Below, piece by piece: positions 9,515 through 18,031 of a stretch of DNA of 64,000 bases. The notes beneath the pieces are model-generated. The model was not told the origin of the DNA and did not search any database. It worked only from the letters and a program-made list of their open reading frames with translations. Each line of letters opens with the position of its first letter. The stretch's first letter is position 1. A program made the position numbers and the translations under genes. The stretch is from Erythrobacter insulae (lineage in GTDB: Bacteria; Pseudomonadota; Alphaproteobacteria; Sphingomonadales; Sphingomonadaceae): the NCBI RefSeq assembly GCF_007004095.1, contig NZ_VHJK01000001.1, positions 2,360,501 through 2,424,500 of the forward strand, written 5' to 3'.

Positions 9515-12409
9515 ATGCTGACCAAAATTTCCGTCCGCGGCGCTCGCGAGCACAATCTAAAAGGCGTTGATATCGATCTGCCGCGTGATGCGTTGATCGT
9601 TGTCACCGGGCTTTCGGGCTCTGGCAAATCCAGCCTCGCTTTCGATACCATCTACGCCGAGGGCCAGCGGCGCTATGTCGAAAGCCTCTCCGCCTATGCG
9701 CGCCAATTTCTGGAAATGATGCAAAAGCCCGATGTCGAGCATATTGACGGGCTTTCGCCTGCCATTTCGATCGAGCAAAAGACCACGAGCCGCAATCCGC
9801 GCTCGACCGTGGCGACTGTCACCGAGATTTACGATTACATGCGGCTGTTATGGGCGAGGGTGGGGGTGCCGTATTCGCCTGCGACCGGTAAGCCTATCGA
9901 AGCGCAGACCGTGTCCAATATGGTCGACCGCGTGATGGAACTGCCCGAGGGCACGCGGCTTTATCTGCTCGCGCCGGTGGTACGCGGACGCAAGGGCGAA
10001 TACCGCAAAGAACTGGCCGAATGGCAGAAGGCGGGCTTTACCCGCGTCCGCATCGATGGGGAACTGTACCCAATCGAGGAAGCCCCCACGCTCGACAAAA
10101 AGTTCAAACACGACATCGAAGTCGTCGTTGACCGGCTGGCGGTAAAGAATGGCCTCGAGACGCGTCTTGCGGATTCATTTGAAACCGCGCTGAAGCTGGC
10201 CGAGGGGCTGGCTTACGTCGATCTCGCCGATGGTGTGGTGCCGGGACGCGAGGATGAGGCTGGCAGTGGCGGTGCAATGAAAGGCGCAGGGATCCCTGCG
10301 AACCGCATCGTATTTTCCGAAAAGTTCGCCTGTCCGGTCAGCGGTTTCACGATCGAAGAGATTGAACCACGCCTGTTCTCGTTCAACTCGCCCCAGGGCG
10401 CATGCCCGACATGCGACGGGATCGGTGAAAAGCAACTGTTTGACGAGCAGCTTGTGGTCCCGAACGAGGGGCTGACCCTCAAACAGGGCGCGATTGCACC
10501 ATGGGCCAAATCGAACCCGCCATCACCGTATTACATGCAGGTGCTGACCAGCCTTGCCAAAGCGTATGATTTCGACATCACGACCCCGTGGAAAGATCTG
10601 GAGCCTGATCAAAGGCTCATCATCCTGCACGGGACCGGCGGAATGCCCGTTGCTCTGACATTCAAGGACGGGCGCAAAACCTACACCGTCAACAAAGCGT
10701 TCGAAGGTGTCATCGGCAATCTTAACCGCCGGATGATGCAGACTGAAAGCAATTGGATGCAGGAGGAGCTGTCGAAGTTCCAGACTGCACAGCCATGCGA
10801 AACCTGCGGCGGTAAACGGCTGAATGAGAAATCGCTGGCCGTGAAGGTCGCAGGGACAGACATCGCTGCGCCAACCACGATGAGCGTGTCGGATGCCAAG
10901 GACTGGTTCCTCGCGCTGGATGACAAGCTGACCGATCAACAGTCCCAAATCGCGAAAGCTATCCTGAAAGAGATCAACGAGCGGCTGGGCTTCCTCGACA
11001 ATGTCGGGCTCGATTACCTCAACCTCGACCGCACCAGTGGAACATTGTCCGGCGGCGAAAGCCAGCGCATCCGGCTCGCTTCGCAAATCGGCAGCGGCCT
11101 GTCCGGCGTGCTCTATGTCCTCGACGAACCCAGCATCGGCCTGCACCAGCGCGACAATGACCGGCTGCTCGAAACGCTGAAACGCCTCCGCGATCTTGGC
11201 AACACGGTCATCGTGGTCGAGCATGACGAGGACGCCATCCGTCAGGCCGACTATATCGTTGATCTTGGTCCGGGCGCAGGCGTGCGCGGCGGCGAAGTGG
11301 TCGCGCAGGGGACGCTTAAACAGATCATGAAGGCAAAGCGGTCGCTCACCGCCGATTACCTGACCGGCAGGCGCAAAATCGAAGTTCCGCAGGAACGCCG
11401 CAAGGGCAACGGGCACATGCTGACGGTGAAGGGTGCGAGCGCCAACAACCTCAAAGATGTCACCGCCTCCATCCCGCTTGGCACGTTCACCTGCATCACC
11501 GGCGTATCGGGGTCGGGCAAATCGTCCTTCACCATCGACACGCTCTACGCCTCCGCCGCCCGCGTGCTGAACGGGGCGCGTGTTATCGCGGGCAAGCATG
11601 AGAGCATCAAAGGCCTCGAATATTGCGACAAGGTGATCGAGATCGACCAGTCGCCCATTGGCCGCACCCCCCGGTCCAACCCTGCGACCTATACCGGCGC
11701 GTTCACCAATATCCGGGACTGGTTCGCGGGCCTCCCCGAAAGCCAGGCGCGCGGGTACAAACCGGGCCGCTTCTCCTTCAATGTGAAGGGGGGCCGGTGT
11801 GAGCAATGCAAGGGCGATGGCCTGATCAAGATTGAGATGCACTTCCTCCCCGATGTCTATGTCACCTGCGAGGAATGCGGCGGCAAACGCTACAACCGCG
11901 AAACGCTAGAGGTGAAATTCAAAGGCCTCTCCATCGCCGACGTGCTGGATATGACGATCGAGGATGCGGAGGGTTTCTTCAAAGCTGTGCCGCCGATCCG
12001 TGACAAGATGCGGATGCTGAACGAGGTGGGCCTTGGCTATGTCAAAGTCGGCCAGCAGGCGACGACATTGTCAGGAGGCGAGGCGCAGCGCGTGAAACTG
12101 GCCAAGGAACTGGCCAAACGCTCCACCGGGCAGACGCTTTATATTCTGGACGAGCCAACCACGGGCCTGCATTTCGAAGACGTGCGCAAACTGCTCGAAG
12201 TGCTGCACCGGCTGGTGGAGCAGGGCAATTCGGTGGTGGTGATCGAGCATAACCTAGATGTGATCAAAACCGCCGACTGGATCGTGGACCTCGGCCCCGA
12301 AGGCGGCGTGCGCGGCGGTGAGATCGTCGCCGAGGGCACACCGGAGCAAGTGGCGAAGGAGCCGCGCAGCTTTACTGGCGGGTATTTGAGCGGGATGTTG
12401 GGGAAGTAA
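9515..12409 (+). CDS. uvrA: excinuclease ABC subunit A
   Basis: Damage-recognition ATPase of nucleotide excision repair, 964 residues, full length for the family. The first ATPase half has Walker A GLSGSGKS (32-39) and the signature LSGGE in the [17 protein letters not shown] block. The second half repeats both ([32 protein letters not shown]). Zinc-binding pairs are visible at CPVSG...CPTCDG and at CEQCKGDG...CEECGGKR. The ATG is preceded by AGG nine bases upstream. An SOS operator lies about 110 bases before the start, so induction by DNA damage is expected. Its last 32 bases before the final codons are repeated downstream (see repeat features). Confidence 0.98.
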   Translation: MLTKISVRGAREHNLKGVDIDLPRDALIVVTGLSGSGKSSLAFDTIYAEGQRRYVESLSAYARQFLEMMQKPDVEHIDGLSPAISIEQKTTSRNPRSTVATVTEIYDYMRLLWARVGVPYSPATGKPIEAQTVSNMVDRVMELPEGTRLYLLAPVVRGRKGEYRKELAEWQKAGFTRVRIDGELYPIEEAPTLDKKFKHDIEVVVDRLAVKNGLETRLADSFETALKLAEGLAYVDLADGVVPGREDEAGSGGAMKGAGIPANRIVFSEKFACPVSGFTIEEIEPRLFSFNSPQGACPTCDGIGEKQLFDEQLVVPNEGLTLKQGAIAPWAKSNPPSPYYMQVLTSLAKAYDFDITTPWKDLEPDQRLIILHGTGGMPVALTFKDGRKTYTVNKAFEGVIGNLNRRMMQTESNWMQEELSKFQTAQPCETCGGKRLNEKSLAVKVAGTDIAAPTTMSVSDAKDWFLALDDKLTDQQSQIAKAILKEINERLGFLDNVGLDYLNLDRTSGTLSGGESQRIRLASQIGSGLSGVLYVLDEPSIGLHQRDNDRLLETLKRLRDLGNTVIVVEHDEDAIRQADYIVDLGPGAGVRGGEVVAQGTLKQIMKAKRSLTADYLTGRRKIEVPQERRKGNGHMLTVKGASANNLKDVTASIPLGTFTCITGVSGSGKSSFTIDTLYASAARVLNGARVIAGKHESIKGLEYCDKVIEIDQSPIGRTPRSNPATYTGAFTNIRDWFAGLPESQARGYKPGRFSFNVKGGRCEQCKGDGLIKIEMHFLPDVYVTCEECGGKRYNRETLEVKFKGLSIADVLDMTIEDAEGFFKAVPPIRDKMRMLNEVGLGYVKVGQQATTLSGGEAQRVKLAKELAKRSTGQTLYILDEPTTGLHFEDVRKLLEVLHRLVEQGNSVVVIEHNLDVIKTADWIVDLGPEGGVRGGEIVAEGTPEQVAKEPRSFTGGYLSGMLGK
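12352..12383 (+). repeat. copy 1 of 32-base direct repeat (inside uvrA 3' end)
   Basis: This stretch encodes the uvrA residues [10 protein letters not shown]. It matches 12664-12695 at 29 of 32 bases, and the three differences are all transitions. The distance between copies is 312 bases. Confidence 0.85.
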
Positions 12410-12444
12410 ACTGTTACGCCGAGTTATTGCGCCAAGGAGATTGT

Positions 12445-12642
12445 ATGCTGACCAACGAAATGTCCGTCCCGTGTCCCGATTGCGGGACAGCAATCCCCTT
12501 TACTCCGCAAGCTTTGATCAACGGAGAAAGCTTCTCCTGCCCAAGCTGCAACGCGAGCATCAGCCTTGGCGATCAGAGCAAGGATACAGTGAAAGCCGCG
12601 ATGGATAAGCTGGACCAGCTGAAGGGCGGCGCTGGCGGTTAG
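12445..12642 (+). CDS. small zinc-ribbon protein
   Basis: A 65-residue protein with two CxxC knuckles (Cys10/Cys13 in CPDC and Cys32/Cys35 in CPSC), typical of a zinc ribbon, then a helical tail ending in a Gly-rich stretch. The ATG at 12445 has a strong ribosome site (AAGGAG, seven bases before); a frame upstream to 12427 lacks one. The function is unknown; such mini-ribbons can bind nucleic acid or protein. It sits 35 bases after uvrA and is exactly bracketed by the two copies of the duplicated uvrA tail, so it may have arrived with that duplication. Confidence 0.75.
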   Translation: MLTNEMSVPCPDCGTAIPFTPQALINGESFSCPSCNASISLGDQSKDTVKAAMDKLDQLKGGAGG

Positions 12643-12663
12643 AGTGCGGGGGGGCTGGGTTCC

Positions 12664-12695
12664 GGCGAAGGAACCGCACAGCTTTACTGGTGGGT
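12664..12695 (+). repeat. copy 2 of 32-base direct repeat (vestigial uvrA 3' end)
   Basis: This near-copy of the uvrA tail would encode AKEPHSFTGG, followed a few codons later by a stop, but no uvrA body precedes it. It looks like the old 3' end left behind by an insertion, or a relic of recombination with a related uvrA. Confidence 0.8.
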
Positions 12696-12908
12696 TCACC
12701 GCTTAAGAAAGAAATGGGCCATAGGTTAGGTTACTTTGCCTGCCATTTGAAATAATGAGAATAGGCGGGCGGAATGGGTGCCGTTAAGGGTGCGAATAAG
12801 AGTACGCTAGACATGTGGAGAATCAATTGGCTTGTCTTGACGTTTAAGATTTTATCAGATGTCTCAGTCATTATTTCAGACGTCATTCACTCAGGCGATT
12901 TTTTTAAT

Positions 12909-12938
12909 TTGATATTGGTGGCAGAGTATTATTATAAG
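12909..12938 (+). promoter_or_regulatory. sigma70-type promoter of the AlbA_2/ATPase gene
   Basis: A -35 TTGATA (12909-12914), 17-base spacer and -10 TTATAA (12932-12937) lie in AT-rich DNA about 30 bases before the ATG at 12968, which is itself preceded by GGAG. This predicts independent transcription of the next gene. Confidence 0.6.
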
Positions 12939-12967
12939 TTTAGGCTTTCTGCCGCCTTGGAGTTAAG

Positions 12968-14329
12968 ATGATACCACGAAAAATATTACAGTCTGAGGTG
13001 GAAGTAATTTTAAACCTCGAAGAAGGTCATTTCGCAGACTTAAAATCCAAAGATATCAGCCCCGCGAAGATTACACGTACTATAAGTTCCTTTGCAAATG
13101 CAGATGGTGGCGAGGTTTACATTGGTATAGAGGATAGTCCCAGAGAATGGCAGGGCTTCGCTACTTTCGAAGATGCCAATGGACTAATTCAAGCGCTGGA
13201 GGGATTGTTTCCACTGGGTAACGGCTTCGACTACACCTTTCTGGAGTCTGAAAGCTACGTTGGATACGTTCTAAAAGTGGAAACTCAGAAGTCGCACGAT
13301 ATTTGTGTTGCAAGCGATAACAAAGCCTACCTTCGCCGCGGTGCGCAAAATCTTCCACAAACTGACCAACCATCTTTGGAACGCTTAAAAAGAAATAAGG
13401 GTCTCGCCTCATTCGAAAGTGAGGTCTTAAATACTGATCCAGACGTGATAGTAGATTCTGAAGTTACAGAGCGGTTTGTTGCAAATGTCATTCCGTCGGC
13501 AAATCCTACTCGCTGGCTAAAGAAACAACAGCTTATACGCGAGGGTAAGCCATCGGTCGCCGGGGTCATGCTCTTTGCTGAAGAGCCACAAGCGCTTTTG
13601 CCAAAACGCTCTGGGGTTAAAATCTATCGCTATCAGACGCGGGATGAGAGCGAACGTTCCTTTCTGGTGTACGATCCAATTACGATCGAAGGCTGTGCTT
13701 ACGACCTGATCAAGGAGGCCGTTTCAGAGACGGTGAGGCAGATCGAGGGTATTGAGATTATGACCTCCGAAGGGCTTGTGAGAGCTAAGTATCCCAAAGA
13801 AGCACTTCATGAAATTGTGACGAATGCCATATTACATCGCGATTACAGTGTGCCGGACGATGTGCATATTCGGATTTTTGACAACAGGGTGGAAGTTCAA
13901 AGCCCTGGTCTTCTACCTGCGCACATTACGCCACAAAACATTCTCCAAGAACGCTACTCTAGGAACGGAACGATAGTGCGCCTGATAAACAAATTTCCTA
14001 ATCCACCGAATAAAGATGTAGGCGAAGGACTTAACACGGCTTTTGAAGCGATGGCCACTATGCGTCTAGTCGATCCAGTCATTAGGCAGCAAGGAATGAA
14101 TGTTGTCGTGACTTTGAAGCATGAGTCACTCGCGTCTCCAGAGACGCTGATCATGCAATTTTTAGAATGCAACGAATTCATCGTGAACAAACAAGCTCGC
14201 GAAATCACCAATATCGGATCAGAAAACTCAATGAAGCACATTCTGCGAAAGATGGTCGATGCGGGAATGATTGACGTAGTGACCGGAAAAACCGTGTTTG
14301 ATACAAAATATACTGGAAAGAAGGTCTAG
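12968..14329 (+). CDS. AlbA_2 (Schlafen AAA_4-like) and GHKL-type ATP-binding protein
   Basis: A 453-residue protein with the layout of the AlbA_2 / HATPase_c_4 family, often labelled putative transcriptional regulator. Residues about 16-130 form the AlbA_2 domain (EEGHFADLKSKD, ISSFANADGGEVYIGIED, AYLRRG). Residues about 274-365 resemble a GHKL ATPase, with an N-box in ALHEIVTNAILHRDYS and VEVQSPGLLP after it. The last 60 residues (393-445) look like a winged helix. Family members occur widely in mobile and defence-associated DNA, but their biochemistry is poorly known. One 60-base line of this gene counts 43 percent GC against 63 percent for one line of uvrA, so recent transfer is likely. 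It has its own promoter and no partner gene. Confidence 0.8.
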   Translation: MIPRKILQSEVEVILNLEEGHFADLKSKDISPAKITRTISSFANADGGEVYIGIEDSPREWQGFATFEDANGLIQALEGLFPLGNGFDYTFLESESYVGYVLKVETQKSHDICVASDNKAYLRRGAQNLPQTDQPSLERLKRNKGLASFESEVLNTDPDVIVDSEVTERFVANVIPSANPTRWLKKQQLIREGKPSVAGVMLFAEEPQALLPKRSGVKIYRYQTRDESERSFLVYDPITIEGCAYDLIKEAVSETVRQIEGIEIMTSEGLVRAKYPKEALHEIVTNAILHRDYSVPDDVHIRIFDNRVEVQSPGLLPAHITPQNILQERYSRNGTIVRLINKFPNPPNKDVGEGLNTAFEAMATMRLVDPVIRQQGMNVVVTLKHESLASPETLIMQFLECNEFIVNKQAREITNIGSENSMKHILRKMVDAGMIDVVTGKTVFDTKYTGKKV

Positions 14330-14412
14330 TGTAGGCTGTCTGTTTGATCGAAGTCGATTTTCCTACTCGCCCAAATTACCCTAACTGAAAGAGTCCAAAC
14401 GGCCCGCAGGGT

Positions 14413-14492
14413 CGCAAGCGCGACCGCGCGTCCGCAGCGATGCGGCCTTTAGGCCGTGTGAGCGAGGACATCGCACGCCGGATGGCGTGCGC
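14413..14492 (+). repeat. three-stem hairpin repeat, unit A
   Basis: Three successive inverted repeats occur: a GCGCG-AC-CGCGC stem, a CGGCC/GGCCG stem, then the linker GCGAGGACATC and a GCACGCC-GGAT-GGCGTGC stem. Linker and loop match units B-D at 14972-15231, while the stem arms differ but stay complementary. It ends just before the 61-codon ORF. Confidence 0.75.
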
Positions 14493-14512
14493 AACAACAA
14501 GGACTCTCCACT

Positions 14513-14698
14513 ATGCCCAAAACCTCACACCTTCCGCCCATTTCCCCGTCCTCGCATCCGCGCGACCGTGACGCCTACGCGCATCAGCGTGAGTGGCAGG
14601 CTCATATTGATGCGGGGCGCATTGGGCGGGGTGCTTCGATGACGCCGGAGCATCTTGCGCAGATCGCCCATAATGAGCGCGTGCTGCTTGGGCGATAA
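14513..14698 (+). CDS. possible 61-residue protein
   Basis: A short ORF with an ATG nine bases after AAGGA. The product is polar and basic (HPRDRDAYAHQREWQAHIDAG, then MTPEHLAQIAHNERVLLGR) and has no recognised domain. It lies between hairpin-repeat unit A and the main repeat cluster, where chance GC-rich frames are frequent. It could be a real small protein with the unit A hairpins in its leader, or an artefact. Confidence 0.4.
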   Translation: MPKTSHLPPISPSSHPRDRDAYAHQREWQAHIDAGRIGRGASMTPEHLAQIAHNERVLLGR

Positions 14699-14783
14699 TG
14701 CGCGGGGGTTGTGCTTGGTTGGGGTTGAGTGCCTCAGAGGTTTGACCAAGAGGTGAGGAGTTTTTTGTTTGGACCCTGCGGGC

Positions 14784-14920
14784 GGGGCACATCCGTGCCC
14801 CTAGCTTCCTCGCATAAGCTCGGGCGGGCAGTCGCCCTTGCACTCGCCTGCGGCTCGCGGCCATTCCAAGCCATAGGCCTCGCGCCCTGCGGCAAGGCGC
14901 GACCCCGCAAACTCGCGCCC
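14784..14920 (-). repeat. three-stem hairpin repeats in inverse orientation, units E and F
   Basis: Read on the minus strand, unit E (14841 to 14784) has the GCAAGGGCGAC...GCCCGCCCG first stem, a GCGAGGA linker and a GGGGCAC-GGAT-GTGCCCC third stem, the same order as units A-D. Unit F (14920 to 14842) is more degenerate but keeps a GCGCC/GGGCGC stem followed by GAGG. Confidence 0.6.
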
Positions 14921-14971
14921 AGACGCTTGGCACACCGCCGAAATGGAGCGGCGGAGCTCGGCTGCGCAGCA

Positions 14972-15057
14972 GCCGCAAGGCCGACCGGCCGCCCGCAGGC
15001 CCGCAAGGGCCGAGGACATCGCAGCGCGGATGCGCTTGCGGAAAAAAACGCGCAGCA
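14972..15057 (+). repeat. three-stem hairpin repeat, unit B
   Basis: Stem 1 is GGCCG-AC-CGGCC, stem 2 is GGCCC-GCAA-GGGCC, then comes GAGGACATC and stem 3 GCAGCGC-GGAT-GCGCTTGC, ending in an A-rich tract. It is directly followed by unit C. Confidence 0.75.
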
Positions 15058-15143
15058 GCCGCAAGCGCGACCGCGCGCCCGGAGCACCGAAGGTGCGAGG
15101 ATATCGCAGCGCGGATGCGCTGCGGAAACAAAAAACGCGCAGC
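15058..15143 (+). repeat. three-stem hairpin repeat, unit C
   Basis: Stem 1 is GCGCG-AC-CGCGC, stem 2 is GCACC-GAA-GGTGC, then comes GAGGATATC and stem 3 GCAGCGC-GGAT-GCGCTGC plus an A-rich tract. Stems 1 and 2 differ from unit B in both arms together, so base pairing is kept. Confidence 0.75.
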
Positions 15144-15156
15144 ACGGCGCAAAGCG

Positions 15157-15236
15157 CCGCAAGGCCGACCGGCCGCCCGCAGCGCCGCAGGCGCGAGGAC
15201 ATTGCAGCGCGGATGCGCTGCGAAAAACAAAAAACG
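15157..15236 (+). repeat. three-stem hairpin repeat, unit D
   Basis: Stem 1 is GGCCG-AC-CGGCC as in unit B, stem 2 is GCGCC-GCA-GGCGC, then comes GAGGACATT and stem 3 GCAGCGC-GGAT-GCGCTGC, followed by an A-rich tract. Confidence 0.75.
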
Positions 15237-15349
15237 TCACCCGTCTCCTACACGGGCAAGTCTCTAAAAATGCACGATAAAGCTCTGTAGGAACCGGATG
15301 ACACATCGCCGATCTGTCATCTGTTCCCTACAGGGGGTAGGCCGCTGAA

Positions 15350-15910
15350 TTATTCGATAATTTCCATCTTCACGCTGGCGTGGCCGCGCGAAATCATGCC
15401 GAGTTTTCGGGCCGCGCCGCGCGACAAATCAATGGTGCGGCCCCGGATAAACGGCCCGCGATCGTTGATCCGCACAACCACGCTGCGGCCGTTGCGGGCA
15501 TTGATCACGCGGACCTTCGTTCCAAAGGGAAGCGTTTTATGGGCCGCGGTCATCGCGTTCATATTAAACCGCTCACCATTCGCGGTCAGCCGTCCATGAA
15601 ACCGGCGGCCATAATACGAAGCAACACCGGTCCCCAGATTCCGTGTGGATTCTTCGGGTTCCAAAGGCGGTTCAAACGCGTCGAGATCGACCGCGCTGGA
15701 AGGAACATTGAGATCGGGCCGGGATGTTGAGAACGGCTCGAACACGTCTGAAAACGGTGGTTCGGGCTGCGGATAGCTGGCGGACATCGGCGTTCGGTCA
15801 GAACCCGACGCGTCAGCATCGTCCTGCGCGGACAAACCCGTTGATGCGCAAAGCAGCGCGGCGAAGGGTGCGAGATGTTTCACCCGCACGGATCGTTTTC
15901 CTACTCCCAT
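15350..15910 (-). CDS. rlpA: septal ring lytic transglycosylase RlpA family protein
   Basis: RlpA-type protein with a double-psi beta-barrel domain; the family cleaves peptidoglycan strands that lack stem peptides at the division site. 186 residues from the ATG at 15910, which begins a basic signal peptide ([21 protein letters not shown]). A start at 15982 would add 24 non-signal residues. After a Ser/Pro-rich linker the domain covers about residues 95-185: [19 protein letters not shown], then [17 protein letters not shown] and [20 protein letters not shown]. No lipobox and no SPOR domain are seen, unlike the E. coli protein, which is usual for short alphaproteobacterial members. Confidence 0.9.
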   Translation of the reverse strand: MGVGKRSVRVKHLAPFAALLCASTGLSAQDDADASGSDRTPMSASYPQPEPPFSDVFEPFSTSRPDLNVPSSAVDLDAFEPPLEPEESTRNLGTGVASYYGRRFHGRLTANGERFNMNAMTAAHKTLPFGTKVRVINARNGRSVVVRINDRGPFIRGRTIDLSRGAARKLGMISRGHASVKMEIIE

Positions 15911-16774
15911 GGCCTGGGGGTATAGCGAGAAAAAGTGCTTCAGATCAAATACGGCCGGTGTGGACCAGCGCAAATGGCGCACTGAATTGCGCCGAAAGGA
16001 TTCGAATTGCGATAAATTGAACGTCGAAAAGGGGGGAGGACCGCCGAATGATCAATAGCCCATAAGCAAATGGGGCCGGCATTGCTGCCGACCCCACTCT
16101 TACCAGGCGTGGTCATCGTTTCTCGCGCGTCCTCCGGCAAGCCGGTTTTCTCGCGTTCTTCAATGAGCTTGGCATCTGGTCTTGTCTTCGCATTTCCCGA
16201 AGGATCTGGAATTTCAATAACCAGCGCTCGCTCTGGCATACGACTTTCGCTTGCGGTCTACCGTGCTCGCTTTGTGCCGAAGCCTTCCGCCTGCACAGCT
16301 TCCCCTAGGGCTAAGCCGAGACCGATTGCCTGTTATTGCCTGCTTTCTCAAACGGCAGTTTCCGGTTTCACCCTTCCACTTCCTCGAATGCGGACCAGAC
16401 CATTGGTCTTTCCGATTTCATCGCTTCGCACCTTCGTCAAACAAGTCAGCTTGCATTGAACCGAAGTCTTTTGCAGGCCATCCCTAAGAAAGCGCGTGGA
16501 CAGATGTCATCGCATCTTCGTTACGTTAAAGTCCTTGTTAAACAATCCCTTGCGGGGTGCTTTTCAATTTCTTTTGTCCCGAAGACAAATAGAAAGTGCG
16601 CTCGATTCCGTGTTTCGGCAAGGGTCGGAGGAACGAGTTATCCACTTTTTGCAATATCACTTGTGGACGGCGGTGGAAAACTCAACAGGCCGTCGCAATT
16701 GCGCGACCTAAGCGCCATTGAAACTGGTGATCAGACATAATAGGGGCTTCACACCCGCATTTGGATCGCGAGTC
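15911..16774. other. long unexplained intergenic region between rlpA and argG
   Basis: About 860 bases with no gene I can support. On the minus strand one frame (about 16445 to 15943) reads protein-like in pieces (QAIGLGLALGEAVQAEGFGTKRAR; MPERALVIEIPDPSGNAK) but is broken by TGA, TAA and TAG. The last piece could be an ORF at 16239-15940. The stretch ends in a GC-rich hairpin at 16071-16096. Near argG there are three DnaA-box-like sequences (16638-16680). It may be a decayed gene or a structured RNA. Confidence 0.5.
16071..16096 (-). terminator. GC-rich hairpin, possible terminator
   Basis: On the minus strand GGGGTCGGC pairs with GCCGGCCCC across a six-base loop, with one G-T wobble, and is followed by TTTGCTTAT. 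On the plus strand the same position is a C-A mismatch, so the structure favours a minus-strand transcript, either argG read-through or an RNA from the gap. Confidence 0.4.
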
Positions 16775-17989
16775 TTAACGATCTCGCTTTGCGAGCAGTT
16801 TCAACCGCAGCGCATTGAGTTTGATGAAGCCTTCCGCATCATGTTGGTCATAAGCGCCAGCATCATCCTCAAACGTAACGTGCGCTTCGGAATACAGCGA
16901 ATGAGCGGACTTGCGCCCGACCACACTGGCAACGCCTTTGTAGAGTTTAAGACGCACCGTACCGGTTACTTTTTGCTGGCTCAGATCGATCGCAGCCTGA
17001 AGCATTTCGCGCTCCGGGCTGAACCAGAAACCGTTATAGATCAGCTCAGCATAACGCGGCATCAGTTCGTCTTTGAGGTGCGCCGCGCCGCCATCGAGCG
17101 TGATCTGTTCAATGCCGCGGTGGGCGCGGGCGTAGATCTCGCCGCCAGGCGTTTCATACATTCCGCGCGATTTCATACCGACAAACCGGTTTTCGACCAG
17201 ATCAAGCCGCCCGATGCCGTGCGTACGACCCAATCCATTCAGCGCAGTCAAAAGCGTAGCAGGCGACATTGCCTCGCCATTCAAAGAAATGCCGTCTCCC
17301 CGTTCAAAGCCGATCTCGATGTACTCGGGTGTGTCGGGCGCGTCTTCCGGATGATCGGTGCGCGAATAAACATAGTCGGGCGTTTCCTGCCACGGGTCTT
17401 CCAGAACTTTGCCTTCGGAAGAAGTGTGCAGCAGGTTTGCATCGGTGGAGAAGGGGGCTTCGCCGCGCTTATCCTTTGGCACGGCTATCTGATGCGCTTC
17501 TGCCCATTCAATGAGCGCGGTGCGACTAGTCAAATCCCATTCGCGCCACGGGGCTATGACATGGATATTGGGATCAAGCGCATAGGCGGACAGTTCAAAA
17601 CGAACCTGATCGTTGCCTTTGCCTGTCGCTCCGTGGGCAATTGCATCAGCGCCTGTTTCATGGGCAATTTCGACCAGTCGTTTGGAGATAAGCGGGCGCG
17701 CGATCGACGTGCCGAGCAGATAATCGCCTTCGTACCGGGCGTTCGCGCGCATCATGGGGAATACATAATCGCGGACAAATTCCTCGCGAACATCCTCGAT
17801 GAAAATATGTTCGTCAGGGATGCCCATGGCGCGGGCTTTTTCGCGGGCCGGTTCAATTTCCTCACCCTGACCAAGGTCAGCGGTGAACGTGACCACTTCC
17901 AGCCCGCGCTCAACGGTCAGCCATTTGGCGATGACGCTGGTATCAAGGCCGCCGGAATAGGCGAGAACGACGCGTTTGATATCGGACAT
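16775..17989 (-). CDS. argG: argininosuccinate synthase
   Basis: Joins citrulline and aspartate with ATP to make argininosuccinate in arginine biosynthesis; cytoplasmic. 404 residues, standard length. The ATP pyrophosphatase loop is AYSGGLDTS (10-18). Further family blocks include [17 protein letters not shown] and [23 protein letters not shown]. Other arginine genes are absent from the neighbourhood. It follows cfa on the same strand with a 42-base gap, so a shared transcript is possible. The long gap after it (to rlpA) carries the hairpin at 16071-16096. Confidence 0.98.
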   Translation of the reverse strand: MSDIKRVVLAYSGGLDTSVIAKWLTVERGLEVVTFTADLGQGEEIEPAREKARAMGIPDEHIFIEDVREEFVRDYVFPMMRANARYEGDYLLGTSIARPLISKRLVEIAHETGADAIAHGATGKGNDQVRFELSAYALDPNIHVIAPWREWDLTSRTALIEWAEAHQIAVPKDKRGEAPFSTDANLLHTSSEGKVLEDPWQETPDYVYSRTDHPEDAPDTPEYIEIGFERGDGISLNGEAMSPATLLTALNGLGRTHGIGRLDLVENRFVGMKSRGMYETPGGEIYARAHRGIEQITLDGGAAHLKDELMPRYAELIYNGFWFSPEREMLQAAIDLSQQKVTGTVRLKLYKGVASVVGRKSAHSLYSEAHVTFEDDAGAYDQHDAEGFIKLNALRLKLLAKRDR

Positions 17990-18031
17990 AATGTGCTTTC
18001 TTATGGAGGCCGCGCGTTTGCAGCCGGCACT

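Larger units (their letters stand above)
12643..12967. other. gap holding a uvrA-tail duplicate and a promoter
   Basis: A 325-base gap. It starts with the duplicated uvrA tail (12664-12695), then becomes AT-rich and ends in the promoter of the AlbA_2 gene. A 65-codon frame at 12774-12971 is open but runs across that promoter and has no ribosome site that I can see, so it is not called. Confidence 0.55.
14699..15349. other. repeat-filled non-coding region
   Basis: About 650 bases between the 61-codon ORF and rlpA, mostly made of the hairpin repeats at 14784-15231. The long open frames here on both strands have biased Arg/Ala/Pro translations that follow from the repeats. The last 110 bases, next to rlpA, show nothing I can name. 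Confidence 0.65.

Noticed and set aside
10523..11842. 439-codon frame antisense to uvrA
   Set aside because: Shadow of the uvrA coding frame; long antisense frames are usual in GC-rich genes.
12774..12971. 65-codon open frame before the AlbA_2 gene
   Set aside because: It covers the promoter and ribosome site of the next gene and has no ribosome site of its own that I can see.
14972..15236. CRISPR array
   Set aside because: The repeats are contiguous three-stem units without spacers, and no cas genes are near.
14734..15306. Long Arg/Ala/Pro-rich frames on both strands of the repeat cluster
   Set aside because: The translations follow from the GC-rich hairpin repeats and are open in several frames at once.
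15940..16530. tmRNA or RNase P RNA in the rlpA-argG gap
   Set aside because: The size would fit, but neither a tag-peptide reading frame nor the conserved RNase P core sequences are present.
16533..16552. CtrA-binding site
   Set aside because: Two TTAA half-sites are present but spaced by eight bases rather than the seven of the consensus.
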